DNA of 64,000 nucleotides from contig NW_026570261.1 in NCBI RefSeq assembly GCF_019649055.1, positions 124,001 through 188,000 of the forward strand, read 5' to 3'. Below, piece after piece: positions 1 through 10,727 of this stretch. Position numbers and translations under genes: made by a program. Source of the stretch: Paramacrobiotus metropolitanus. Taxonomy: Eukaryota > Tardigrada > Eutardigrada > Parachela > Macrobiotidae. Positions within the stretch are counted from its first letter, which is position 1; each line of letters opens with the position of its first letter. The notes under the pieces are model-generated. The model worked only from the letters and a program-made list of their open reading frames with translations. It ran no database searches and was not told the origin of the DNA.

Positions 1-3000
1 ATCTACCGGAAGTAGAAAGGACAATATCATATTGGGAACGGACTTTTGGGTCTTTAAACCATTTTACTTCGATTTTGAAACAATGAATATTGTTTCTAAG
101 GGAGGAGTTGATACAAGGTCATCTATGTTCGTAGTACGGAGGTCTCCGTACTTCGGTGAATGTCTGAAGGCAGTAGAGCTAACTGACAATCGCTCGGAGG
201 AGTCAATCCCGGCAATGCTCGAGATTGCAGCATATGGCACGGTACGTGTCATTGCAGACGGGAAGAATCTCAATAAAACGGATGTCACATATCAGGAATA
301 TCAAAACTAATTGTATAGTCTTGAGACAGAAAGTACTGAGGAAGTACAACCTGGTATGCATAATGTGGCTAAAATAACACAAAAACAGAAAGTGCAACCA
401 AAAATTGCAGTGCTTAAACGCAAGGCATTTGATGCAGTTGCCACCGGAAGTACCCAAGCGATGGTACCATCGCTTGTTGGTGGGGATGAGGAACCCCCCA
501 AAAGCACTATAACGTATAGGAATAAGAACATTCGTAAGCAACCAGAAAATTTGGATTATGAGTCATACGACTACTGGCGCAAACAGCAGCGCGCAGAACC
601 AGATACACAAAACGGGATATATCTATATGGAAACCCGCATGTCGATATGACATCGGCTGAACGTGATGAGATTCATGCGTTCTCTAAATGGAAAGGTGTT
701 CTCCAGCGAAAGCGCACTGGTCCGAACACGAAGAATCGCTATGTGGTACCACAACAGCGTACTGAAGCACTAATGTGGCATTACCACCAAAAGTATCACG
801 ACAGTGATACGCCACAAAAGATTTCCTTTAGAGGAACGGTACTGGAAAGATTCTACTGGCCTGGTATGAATGAGTCTCTCGTCAGAATTGAACAGAAATG
901 TAAATTCTGTCAGAATTACATGCGCAAACTGGATGCTCCCGTTGCGGAAGCAGTCCTGTCAGAGAACGTCATATATGACCAGTTGCCCAGGCAACAGCCT
1001 GTCCAGGCGGTTGTGCACCAAACACTGGATTCACAGACGGGAGGCGGTAACCAGACTAAAACGATAACTAATCTCGAATGGGAATCGCTAAGAAAACATG
1101 GTTTAGACAATAATTTGGAAGAACAAATTATTGATAAGAAAGATAACCAGTTGTCTACAGAAGAGTTGAGTACTCAACCTTCCCAGTCGCCTAAGGTAAC
1201 AACTGTCGAGATGCGACGTATTGAAGTGTATCCCAAAAAATCTATCCGTATGAACCCCTTTGAGTCAAGATGGGTTCCAGCGGAAGTCAGGGATTTCCGT
1301 AAGCTGGATAAACAAAACACCGAAAGTCTGCAAGAGCTTGCAATGTTTTTCGTTAATACACCGGATGACAATAATCATGTCATCCCAGAGGCTGGACTCG
1401 TACGAGTTAAGCATAATGGGAAGTTGAAAGTTTGTGTGACAAACTTGTCATTCGAGCCTTACGTTCTTGATAACCAACGTTCGGTTGGTGAAGTAGAAGC
1501 ATACGAGGCTGTTACAGGGTTCGTAACTACGGAACCATTCAAGACTGATGGCACCGGAAGTGACTCATCAGACCAGGTTGAAGTACATAATACTGAGACT
1601 GTGCAGGCTACAGTCACAGAAGAACAAGAAGGCTTAATACAGAAAGTCAAAGTGGGTTCGGCCGCAAATGATCGTGAGCGCGATTATCTGATGAACCTAC
1701 TCAGGGAACATGCGGTGGTCATTCCCAGCAAGGAAAGACCGATCGGATGCTGTAAACTGTACGAGCACCCGATCAATACTGGTACGCACGCACCAGTACG
1801 AGTGCCCCCGTATCGTACAAGTTATGCAGATAAAAAGTATCTGAGACAAAAAACGGCAGAAATGCAAGCAGATGGAATCATCGAACCTACGACTAGTGCG
1901 TGGGGATTCCCTATCTGTTTAGTACCTAAAAAATTCACCACAGAAAAAAGACTCACGGTCGATTTTCGCAAACTGAACAATTGTTTAGAAGGTTCTAGTT
2001 ACCCGATGCCGCGGATCGACGACATCCTGAACCAGATAGGATCGGCTAAATATTTTTCAAAAATTGATTTAAAATCCGGATTTTGGCAAATCCGTTTGGC
2101 TGAGACTGACAAGCATAAAGCTACGATGATAGGAGAGGAATTCTCCTATCAGTTCAAAGTCCTACCTTTTGGTATTAAGGACGGACCGACGGCATTCCAA
2201 CGTGCCATGGACATGTCACTTGGAAACCTCAAAGGGAAAAACGCCCTAGTTTTTGTGGATGACATAATATGTTATTCTGAAACAAAAGAGCAGCACCGAA
2301 AAGATATTGATGAAATCCTAGCTAGGCTTGGGGAAGCTGGTTGGACAATCAACTTAGAGAAGTGCGAGTTTTTTATGGAACAGCTTACCTTTCTTGGTCA
2401 CGTGGTGGATGCGCAAGGCATCCACACAGACAAGGAGAAGGTACAAGCCGTAAAGAACTTTGGCCCATTTAGGAACGTAAAGGATGTCCAAAGGTTCCTG
2501 GGTATGGCTGGTTTTTACCGTCGTTTCATACAAAGTTATGCAACCCGTACAGAGCCTCTAACAAGGCTGCTGCGTAATGATGTCCAATGGAATTGGACAG
2601 ATGAACAAGAGCAGTCAGTAGCGGACATAAAGGAAGCATTGTGCAATGCTCCCATTTTGGCCCGCTACGATCCTGAAGCACCAACCAGACTCTACATTGA
2701 TGCCTCCAAAGTAGCAGTCGGTGCTGTCCTTAAACAACAGTTTGGGGAAGACTGGAAACCTATCGAGTACTTGAGTATACAACTCAATCGTACGCAAAAG
2801 CTGAACTACTTCCCTACGGAACTAGAGTGTTTCGCCCTAGTTACGGCACTCAAGAAGTGGCGTCACTACTTGTCGGGACGTCATTTCGACGTGTATACTG
2901 ATCACTCAGCGTTACAGTACCTCAAATCTATGAAGGACGTAGGTGGTCGTCTGGGCCGATGGGCGATATTATCCCAGGAATATGATATGACTAATCATCA

Positions 3001-4465
3001 TATCAAAGGGAAAGATAACGTTGAAGCGGACGCACTGTCGCGTAACGAAGGGATTCAGCCGAACGAACCCAGCTCGGCAGAATCCTGCGACATTCAAGAT
3101 TACCTGCCGAACTGAACGTTCATCAGTCTCGTGATACTTAATAAATAAAGTTGCAGATAAAGTGATACTGTGGTGCCAAGTGAATTCCGCACTTTTTCGT
3201 ACAGCATGCTAGACAAGCGCTGTATGGACGGCTTTAGCGTTCAGTGGGTTCACTGTTTACTGGCTTATGAACTGGATGAACACGCAATTTGAAATAATTC
3301 ATATTCAGTAGTACGGGCAAGTACGACAAAGCAATTCGAACCAGCATTTAGATAAAACGTAATACAGTCATATGTTTTGTAAACATAAATTGTAAAAATA
3401 TATTTTGGATTAGATTCAAGTCTATAAATCTTGATAGAGAACCGTTCTGCAGCAGGAACGATTTTTCAAGAGCGAGCAACGCTCGGCTCTTTGCTACTGG
3501 CAGCCTGACGCTGTTCAGCGCGATCAGCGAACGCTGAACCCCATATACAGCTCTAGTGTATCAGGCTTTACGAAATGGTGCGGAATTTACTTGGCACTAC
3601 AGTACTTCCATATGCTTTGTACAAGCATATGACACTGATGAATCATGAATTGGAAGAAGGGGAAATCAAAGAGTACGATTTCTTCAAGCCTGAAGAAACG
3701 GAGTACTGGAAATCCGAGCAACAGAAAGATCCGCAGATAACAGCTTGGTTCGAGCTGTTACAAAACCCGAAACAGTTAATGTCTAACAGACAACGTAAGA
3801 CATTAAAACATCTTACGGTACAAGATGGAATTCTGTACTTCCGAAGGAAGTATAATATTGGATTCATTCAGCAGTTCTACGTTCCAGAACAGTGGAGGAA
3901 GAGGCTGATTCATGAAAATCATGATGTGCCATACGCGGCGCATCTGGCAGCTGATGCTACGTACAAACGAATGCACCTGCATTTTTACTGGCCGCAGATG
4001 CGTGCAGCAGTAAATACTTATACGAAGACATGTGACGCCTGTCAAAGACGTAAACCCAGGCTAACCGCCCCGGGTGGTTATGAGCAAACCGTCCCTCTGG
4101 CAGAACCGCGTCATGTTTGGGCAATTGATGTGGACTCATCATTGCCAGAAACGAAAGGAAAAAATCATCACTTAATCGTTGCTCAGGACTACGGAAGTAA
4201 ATTCGTAGTCGCCGAAGCAGTACATAAAAACGATAAATTCGCGGTTGCCGATTTTTTATATCGTCGCGTAATTTGCGTGTACGGATGCCCGCGGAAGTTG
4301 ATCTCCGACAGGGGCACAAACTTCATGTCTGAAGTTTTCCAGGAAGTGGCCAACCTGATGGGGGTTGCACATGTGCCAACCACATCCCATCACCAGCAGG
4401 CGAATGGGATGGTGGAAAAAAGAATCGGTAAATTTAATAAAGCCATTTCAAAATATGTGTCCTGA
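1..4465 (+). pseudogene. pol: Retroelement pol copy 1: protease end, H2C2 finger, RT, RNase H, integrase (broken)
   Basis: The reading frame enters at base 2 and continues the protease region seen whole in copy 2. A TAA at 308-310 interrupts it where copy 2 reads TAC. After it come an integrase-type H2C2 finger (about 770-930), an acidic linker, an RT with the FVDD active-site box (about 2255), and RNase H (LYIDAS, TDHSAL and ADALSR motifs) to a stop at 3113-3115. Integrase follows at 3605-4465: a second H2C2 finger (HENHD to CDACQ), then AIDVD, SDRGTNF and VEKRIGK carrying the D, D and E residues. It stops at 4463-4465 short of the C-terminal domain; remnants continue in other frames to about 4555. 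RNase H and integrase are separated by about 460 bp, most of it a TA-flanked insertion. The enzymes would copy element RNA and integrate the cDNA; this copy is dead. Confidence 0.88.
3168..3602. mobile_element. Non-autonomous TA-flanked TIR element (Tc1/mariner-like MITE) inside pol
   Basis: Inverted ends CTGTGGTGCCAAGTGAATTC (from 3168) and, on the other strand from 3602, CTGTAGTGCCAAGTAAATTC differ at two of the first 20 positions. Both ends abut a TA dinucleotide (3166-3167 and 3603-3604), the usual target duplication of Tc1/mariner elements. The 435-bp interior has no credible ORF. It sits between RNase H and integrase of copy 1. The interior also carries the short hairpins typical of this block, so it could instead be an intrinsic stem of the retroelement; an uninterrupted pol copy would decide. 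Confidence 0.6.
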
Positions 4466-5127
4466 CATATTCTGGTGTACTTGTACTCACAAGTACAGCA
4501 GTATGACCAACCTTACTCAGGCAATAAAGATGGAATATGCTCTAGATGTACTATAATGGAAATAACATGGAAATATTAGCACTAATATTTCCTACTCACA
4601 CGCGCGTACACACACTTTCAGGATCCTGCTAGGACGATGTTGTTGTCCCAGATTTAGTCGGATGATGTTACTTCCGACTCACACACACTGACTTCCGCTC
4701 AGATAACTATCCCTAGTTGTCTTTACGAAGGTCACCACAAAACACACGAATATCCGGATATCTCAACACAAGTTTATTAGGTCTTATTTCGCTAGCTCAC
4801 ACATCCATCGACTGATTCTGCCTCCAGAATCAGGTAAACTCAAGCGCGTTATAACATGGAATCTCTCATAGCAAATCACTTAACATAGGATCAACCGCAC
4901 CGTCGTACAGACGCGTGCGAAAACTCATACATGCTAACCGAAAACAATACTTGTACCGTGCGTACATGCGCCATAGCATGTTATCCCCACCAACAAGGGT
5001 GCACGTCCGCGGGCACAAAACCCACAAACAACCAAAGGGAATGAATAACAGAAACATGTTATTCTTACAAACTAAAGGGAAATCCATTCCTCCACGCGAT
5101 CACGTCCTTCTTATCCAATCCACGTTG
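4466..5127. other. Junction between converging copies, hairpins but no gene
   Basis: This stretch joins the decayed 3' end of plus-strand pol to the 3' side of the minus-strand 478-aa ORF. No coding signal is convincing. It holds clear hairpins: 4476-4497 (9-bp stem, 4-nt loop), 4569-4592 (11-bp stem, 2-nt loop) and 4812-4833 (9-bp stem, 4-nt loop). The exact breakpoint between the two element copies is not visible. Confidence 0.5.
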
Positions 5128-6564
5128 TTACGCTTGATCCACTTTGTCCGTTTTCTCCACGTCCAATTCCACGATGTTGTCCAGGGCCAGGAGAGAGTTG
5201 CGCCATTCCGTCTCCGCACGAACAATACGTGCGTATTGTTCCGGGTTATTCTTCGCCTGCTGCTCCAGTTTCTTAATGGCTGCAGCAATTTCTTTACTGT
5301 AAGTAATCAGATTGGAAGGCTCTGGCAAATCCCACTCTGCAAGGATGTGAGCCGCATCCTTGTGCGCCTGCAGTGCCGTACGAGCACACGCCATCTGAAC
5401 CAAGTTCAGTGCATGAGCCAATCGAGCTGGCTCTTGCAACGGGGTCGGCATATTCATCCACGATGAATAATCACGAATGACCGGTGCACTGGACTCCTGC
5501 GGGACAAACTTCTGAATCCCGAACTTCTCCGATAACGCCTCGGACAAATCCACAACCGCGTAGTGCATGCGCCAAAACCAGGGAAAGTCCTTCTCCACAT
5601 TGGACAGCGCATTAACGGCCTTGCGCACACGTGAAAACATCAGGTCCTTCTCCTTTACGAATGACCGCTGCACGTCGTTCTGCACCACTGTATCCGCTCC
5701 AACACGCCATTCCGTTCCGGCACCATAAACATGGTTTATAGCCTGCTGAGCCACAAGCAGAGCGGACGGGCGCGGATGGAAGAAGGTCTGCTTTCCTGGT
5801 AATGGCACCAGTACTGGTGTCATTTCCGCTACCTCCATGTGGTCGACGACAAACTGCACTACCTCCAGCATAAAGGTGGCTGAAGAACGAATTTTCCCCA
5901 TCGAAAAGCCTTTACCGTTTGGCAGCTTTCGCGCAATAATCAGGGCGTTCACTTCACAGCGCCACTTGTCCAGCTTGCCGTATCCATGCTGATCGGCATG
6001 TATCTCGTGGAACTGTGGGATCTCTGGTTGTGCCACCGCCAAGATATCGTCCGATGTCTTGAAGGTTCTGGTATCCGGGACCAACTCCAGAAACTGCACA
6101 TGCTGCTGAAGAATCAGAAGCAGATCTTTCCACGCGCCACGCTCCAACAGCTGCGTGCACTCCTGCAGCACGTGTGCATCATCAGCCTGTTCCAGCATGA
6201 TGTCTCGCATCAGACCCAGCACGCATGGGCGAGAAGTGTTCTGGTGGTCATATTCGCCCATCGAAGGCTTCATCAGCTCCTGCTTCACCGCTGACAATCC
6301 ACCGCGGATCAGTGTAATCTGATCCATACGATCCAGCACGCGCACATTCTTAAACAGCGTCTTTGTGGTCAAGATGTTGTTAACCACTCGGACAGGCGCT
6401 GCAGTCTTCTGATGAGCAAGTCCGTGCTCATCGCGTTCCTTGACGGTCGGTGCAGTGAACTGCTTTTCTATCTCCTTGTTGAGGATCGCAAAACGACTGC
6501 GTGGCGCTGTGTTTGTACCAGACACTCCCACGAGGGTAACGTTCTTCGGCGGCTTCTGCAACAT
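5128..6564 (-). CDS. 478-aa orphan protein of the retroelement block
   Basis: This is a long uninterrupted frame from ATG at 6564 to TAA at 5128-5130. I do not recognise the family. The protein looks soluble and mostly helical, with no signal peptide or clear membrane segment, a PWFWRMHYAVVDLSEAL segment around two thirds along, and a lysine/glutamate-rich coiled-coil-like C-terminus (EIAAAIKKLEQQAKN). Lack of a signal or transmembrane segment argues against an envelope protein; a capsid-like or nucleic-acid-binding role is only a guess from position. A good acceptor (TTGCAG before 6555) lies just inside the start and is phase-compatible with the exon at 7242-7451, so the real N-terminus may be spliced. 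It lies on the same strand as pol copy 2 and downstream of it. Confidence 0.62.
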   Translation of the reverse strand: MLQKPPKNVTLVGVSGTNTAPRSRFAILNKEIEKQFTAPTVKERDEHGLAHQKTAAPVRVVNNILTTKTLFKNVRVLDRMDQITLIRGGLSAVKQELMKPSMGEYDHQNTSRPCVLGLMRDIMLEQADDAHVLQECTQLLERGAWKDLLLILQQHVQFLELVPDTRTFKTSDDILAVAQPEIPQFHEIHADQHGYGKLDKWRCEVNALIIARKLPNGKGFSMGKIRSSATFMLEVVQFVVDHMEVAEMTPVLVPLPGKQTFFHPRPSALLVAQQAINHVYGAGTEWRVGADTVVQNDVQRSFVKEKDLMFSRVRKAVNALSNVEKDFPWFWRMHYAVVDLSEALSEKFGIQKFVPQESSAPVIRDYSSWMNMPTPLQEPARLAHALNLVQMACARTALQAHKDAAHILAEWDLPEPSNLITYSKEIAAAIKKLEQQAKNNPEQYARIVRAETEWRNSLLALDNIVELDVEKTDKVDQA

Positions 6565-7241
6565 GCCGTTCAATATAAAATACAGCACTGTATTTTTAGA
6601 ACAAAAAAAATGTATTTGCTTCCATATCCCTCAAAACACTGTACAGTGTTTTACTGACATCCGTAAAAACTTATCTGTTTGTAAGTTATTAACACTGGTA
6701 GTTCAATATTACCGTAACCACATTTACTGTAGTAATATTACCACAGGATTCGGCGTTGGATTCATCCCGCTTTCAGACGGTCCTATGCGACTGCGGCCTC
6801 GTCCCACTCCCGCTGAGCGCAGTTTCGCGTCCGACAAACGTTGGGACTGCAATCAACATGTGCATGTTGATTAACCAATACATCGGTATTCATGTAGTTT
6901 TCATGTCGATACTGGCACAACATAAACTCGTAAAAATACTGTCCAGTATTTTAGCGGCTTGTTATCAGTATAACGTTATCAAAACTGTAGTGTACTATCG
7001 CACTATTACAAACAGTTATTGTACAGTAACTGAGTAACACCATTTCCCAGTTTTACGGGTTCTTACCCGTTCACACTGCTCCTCGTACTCTTTACTCAGA
7101 GTACCCACGTCTGCAGCATCCGTACCGCTCTTCTAAAATCAACATGAACATGTTGATTCACATACTTCACGACTCTCGGTACAGTCAACAATATGCTCAT
7201 ATTGTTACTCTCAGTAGTGCGCAGTAAGTTCCTCAACTTAC
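6565..7241 (-). other. Hairpin-packed interval, probable intron or intergenic spacer
   Basis: No coding frame is credible here. The interval contains at least six strong inverted repeats: 6633-6652 (20-bp palindrome), 6933-6952 (9-bp stem), 7085-7104 (7 bp), 7137-7158 (10 bp), 7187-7206 (9 bp), plus one centred near 6586 just upstream of the 478-aa ATG. A GTAAGT donor at 7241-7236 and an AG acceptor ending at 6556 would make it a 686-bp intron in phase 0. Confidence 0.4.
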
Positions 7242-7451
7242 AGCTTCAGTTTGCAGTCCTTCTGCTTTCAGGATTCCTCTCCCCAGGACAGGCGTCATTG
7301 CTTCACACACTTTCAACTGCGGAGATTTTTGAGTGAGTTGATTCTGTCCAGAATCAACTTCTTCCACATCCAGATCCATGCATCCGTGCATGTAGTTCCA
7401 GAAGAGTTGGTCGGACTCTTCTTCGGACTCCGTACTCCGTGTACGCTGCAT
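7242..7451 (-). CDS. Acidic 70-codon first exon or small ORF of the retroelement block
   Basis: An ATG at 7451 opens MQRTRSTESEEESDQLFW and an acidic, glutamine-rich stretch. The frame continues seven more codons' worth only through a GTAAGT sequence, a near-ideal splice donor, placed after codon 70 (TEA). Spliced to the acceptor before 6555 it would extend the 478-aa protein in frame. Alone it would end at a TGA just past the donor. No family is recognised. Whether it is an exon or chance coding is open. Confidence 0.35.
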
Positions 7452-8177
7452 CTCGATAGTACTCACGAGCAGTACAAACAACAAAACTGATAAAACTGAG
7501 CAGTTTTATTTTCGAATAGAGAACCGGTTCGCGAAAGCACGAGAAAACTTAAAAGGTGCAGATCTGCACTTTTCTAGCTTTTCACACCGCACTGCACTGA
7601 CAAATGAGGTTCTGAACTTTTTCGCTCAAGGGCCGTGTGCATCAACACACTACCATGTGCTCGGTGACGTCACCGACACCGTAAGTAGTATAGGCTGCAC
7701 TTCCGCCGACTACTTCGCTTCCGGTAGTACTAATACTCGTACTAAATTTTTAATATACAATAATCGTGTAATTTAGTTTGCATTTCTCGATGCATACTTC
7801 TTTTTGAATGAAATATGAAATTTCTTTTTCTTCTCTCACTTCTTATCCGCTGATTAACCATCAGCTTTTCGTATGTGTGCTACAGTTTCTTCTGTACTTT
7901 CTCAAGACACAGTCATTTCCACACCACCGCATGACTTTTAATGAACTTTCCAAGCAAAGTCAGTTACACATCGTCAGGACAAATGAAATGATGAAACAGC
8001 CTCATTAGTCAACACATTATTCTGAACAGAATAATTTCCATTAAATTCCCAATCGAAATTTTTTAATTAACCAACTGGTTATTATGAAGAGCAGATCCAT
8101 CAGTACTGATTGATTTTACATTAATAAACACAACATCCCAGTAACCATTGATTTTGGTTAGGAAAACTCAAAACAAC
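7452..8177. other. Gene-free hairpin-rich spacer
   Basis: No supported ORF. Hairpins include a TAAAACTG/CAGTTTTA stem near 7492, GTGCAGATCTGCAC near 7557, a 16-bp palindrome at 7661-7676 and a 9-bp stem with 2-nt loop at 8016-8035. Confidence 0.4.
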
Positions 8178-9078
8178 TCACAAGTTAGACAACTGTAATT
8201 TGCGATCCACGGCATCCAACACGTCGGAAACGTGTTGATCAATTCCTCGGTCAAATTCCTCACGGGTCCGTGGGGACAGACCGTCCATAAACAATTGCAC
8301 TTCACGTCGGCGTTCTTCATCCGGTTCTGATTCGTAATCAGACAGCTCCGCAGGTTCCACAGCTTCCGCCTGCATAACACCTGCCATGTACGGAGTGTAT
8401 GTAGATACTCGTACTAGTATCTAATAAAAGGTCAACATTACCTTCGACACACTGCGGCATCAGGGCACCCGGTCCAGGGGCTCCAGCCACCAGCGCCTGC
8501 TGTCCCAATCCGCCAACTGCTGGCAGTCCAGCATTGCCATTTTCATTGGCAATATTGACGTCCGGCATCGGCTCGTCCACTTGAATCTGCTGTCCAGCAG
8601 GTTCTTGATGAGCGATCTGCATTTGCATCGGAACTCGAATTGGTTGAACCGGTTGACCTTGACCTTGGTTGCGATGAGCCAACCACTCCGGCCAATCACA
8701 ATCCACCGGCGCCAACTCCGGAAACTTGCACCATCGGGCCAACGCGTTAAACTTCTGGCTCGCCGTGTACGTTCGCCATCCAGCGTAACGGTTCCCTGCA
8801 GGCACCACACCCTGCACAATAACTTCCGCGGGCTGGTTGATCGGGCGACCGTCATCCAGACGTCGTTCACCACGCTGGAAATGGGCCTGACCCGGTGCAT
8901 TCGGGGCATTTCCTCCGTTTCGTTGCTGATAACGGAACCGAACCTGATCCCGGTTAAAGCGACCACCCCGGCCACGACCGCGACCGTAGTTCTGATATTG
9001 CAATTGATGAGTCGGGGCTTCATCTCCATACAGCGCAGTAGTCAACATACTGTACAGCGATCGACGAGGACGATCCAT
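8178..9078 (-). CDS. Spliced RG-rich basic protein of the retroelement block (279 aa)
   Basis: ATG at 9078 opens MDRPRRSLYSMLTTALYG. Residues about 30-55 form an arginine/glycine-rich region (YGRGRGRGGRFNRDQ) typical of RNA-binding RGG boxes, followed by a proline/glutamine-rich middle and an acidic C-terminus (SDYESEPDEERRREVQ). The frame 9078-8442 joins to 8380-8178 across a 61-bp intron (GTAATG donor at 8441, CAG acceptor ending 8381) in matching phase; the intron holds an 8-bp-stem hairpin. The gene follows the pol remnant on the same strand. By analogy with Gag nucleocapsids lacking zinc knuckles, or with spliced regulatory proteins such as Rev, it may bind element RNA, but no homologue is recognised. 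Confidence 0.6.
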
Positions 9079-9300
9079 AATGAATATAAAAGTACTATTA
9101 TATTCAAACTCCAAGGGTCACTTAACGACTATAATGAACCGAAGTAAGATATGACTTTTTCAAAGTAAGAAAAGTCTGCAAACAAGTTGAAAGCACACTG
9201 AAATACTGACTCCGGATTTCAGCCGGATGAGCCATGCAGCTGCTCAGTTGCATGCTCGTACAAGTCGGAACATCCTCCACTCAGTCTGTACAAGTAGTAC

Positions 9301-9732
9301 TTACTTGTACTTAGGATTCTGGTTTATCAGCCTACCAGCTCTCGACTTCTTCACCTGGCTCTGCACTTGTACAAGTCCAGGGTTCACTGCTTGCTTAGCT
9401 GGCACAGCTGCAGCCGGTACAACAGGTTGCAGTGCCTCGACAGGATCAATGTCAGGATCAAGAGCATTGTCCGTGGCCAGCATCTTTTTTGCCCTTCGTG
9501 GTTTATGGGAAAAGTCAAAAACAGTCTCATCTGTTTTTGGCTCTTCCGGCATGGTATAATCCACTGCCAACCTGGGAATATACTTTTTCATCCTTGACAC
9601 ATGTACTTTGTCGATGCGGGCTTTACCGCCACGCAACGATTTTATCATGTAATTAACCGGGTCAAGTTGTTCGATCACTTCATACCCGGATAACCAGATA
9701 TCACAGAATTTCATCAGTTTCCCTTTCAGGCT
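9301..9732 (-). pseudogene. pol: Pol copy 2: integrase C-terminal domain fragment
   Basis: The frame ending at 9301 encodes SGYEVIEQLDPVNYMIKS and KARIDKVHVSRMKKYI, the pattern of the integrase C-terminal GPY/F-like module of Ty3/Gypsy elements, then a proline/alanine-rich tail. It is joined at 9727-9736 directly to the sequence that in copy 1 lies between the H2C2 finger and RT, so RT, RNase H, the integrase finger and the DDE core are missing. The junction also shifts the frame relative to the upstream protease part. Confidence 0.72.
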
Positions 9733-10727
9733 GTTGGCTGGGCAACTGGTCATATATGACGTCCTCTGACAGGACTGCTTCCGCAACGGGAGCATCCAGT
9801 TTGCGCATGTAATTCTGACAGAATTTACATTTCTGTTCAATTCTGACGAGAGACTCATTCATACCAGGCCAGTAGAATCTTTCCAGTACCGTTCCTCTAA
9901 AGGAAATCTTTTGTGGCGTATCACTGTCGTGATACTTTTGGTGGTAATGCCACATTAGTGCTTCAGTACGCTGTTGTGGTACCACAAAGCGATTCTTCGT
10001 GTTCGGACCAGTGCGCTTTCGCTGGAGAAAACCTTTCCATTTAGAGAACGCATGAATCTCATCACGTTCAGCCGATGTCATATCGACATGCGGGTTTTCA
10101 TATAGATATATCCAGTTTCGTGTATCTAGTTCTGCGCGCTGCTGTTTGCGCCAGTAGTCGTATGACTCATAATCCAAATTTTCTGGTTGCTTACGAATGT
10201 TCTTATTCGTATACGTTGTAGTGCTTTTGGGGGGTTCCTCATCCCCACCAACAAGCGATGGTACCATCGCTTGGGTACTTCCGGTGGCAACTGCATCAAA
10301 TGCCTTGCGTTTAAGCACTGCAATTTTTGGTTGCACTTTCTGTTTTTGTGTTATTTTAGCCACATTATGCATACCAGGTTGTACTTCCTCAGTACTTTCT
10401 GTCTCAAGACTATACAAGTAGTTTTGATATTCCTGATATGTGACATCCGTTTTATTGAGATTCTTCCCGTCTGCAATGACACGTACCGTGCCATATGCTG
10501 CAATCTCGAGCATTGCCGGGATTGACTCCTCCGAGCGATTGTCAGTTAGCTCTACTGCCTTCAGACATTCACCGAAGTACGGAGACCTCCGTACTACGAA
10601 CATAGATGACCTTGTATCAACTCCTCCCTTAGAAACAATATTCATTGTTTCAAAATCGAAGTAAAATGGTTTAAAGACCCAAAAGTCCGTTCCCAATATG
10701 ATATTGTCCTTTCTACTTCCGGTAGAT
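9727..10727 (-). repeat. 1001-bp inverted repeat partner of 1-1001
   Basis: The reverse complement of this interval is colinear with bases 1-1001 with no visible indel and roughly 98-99 percent identity judged by eye. It marks the region shared by the two pol copies; similarity ends at the deletion junction of copy 2 on one side and the window edge on the other. Confidence 0.85.

Noticed and set aside
5128-6564. Envelope gene of an errantivirus-like element
   Set aside because: No signal peptide, transmembrane anchor, or furin-like site can be seen in the 478-aa protein.
8581-9147. 188-codon plus-strand frame
   Set aside because: It is the antisense of the RG-rich gene, which has better start, splice and composition.
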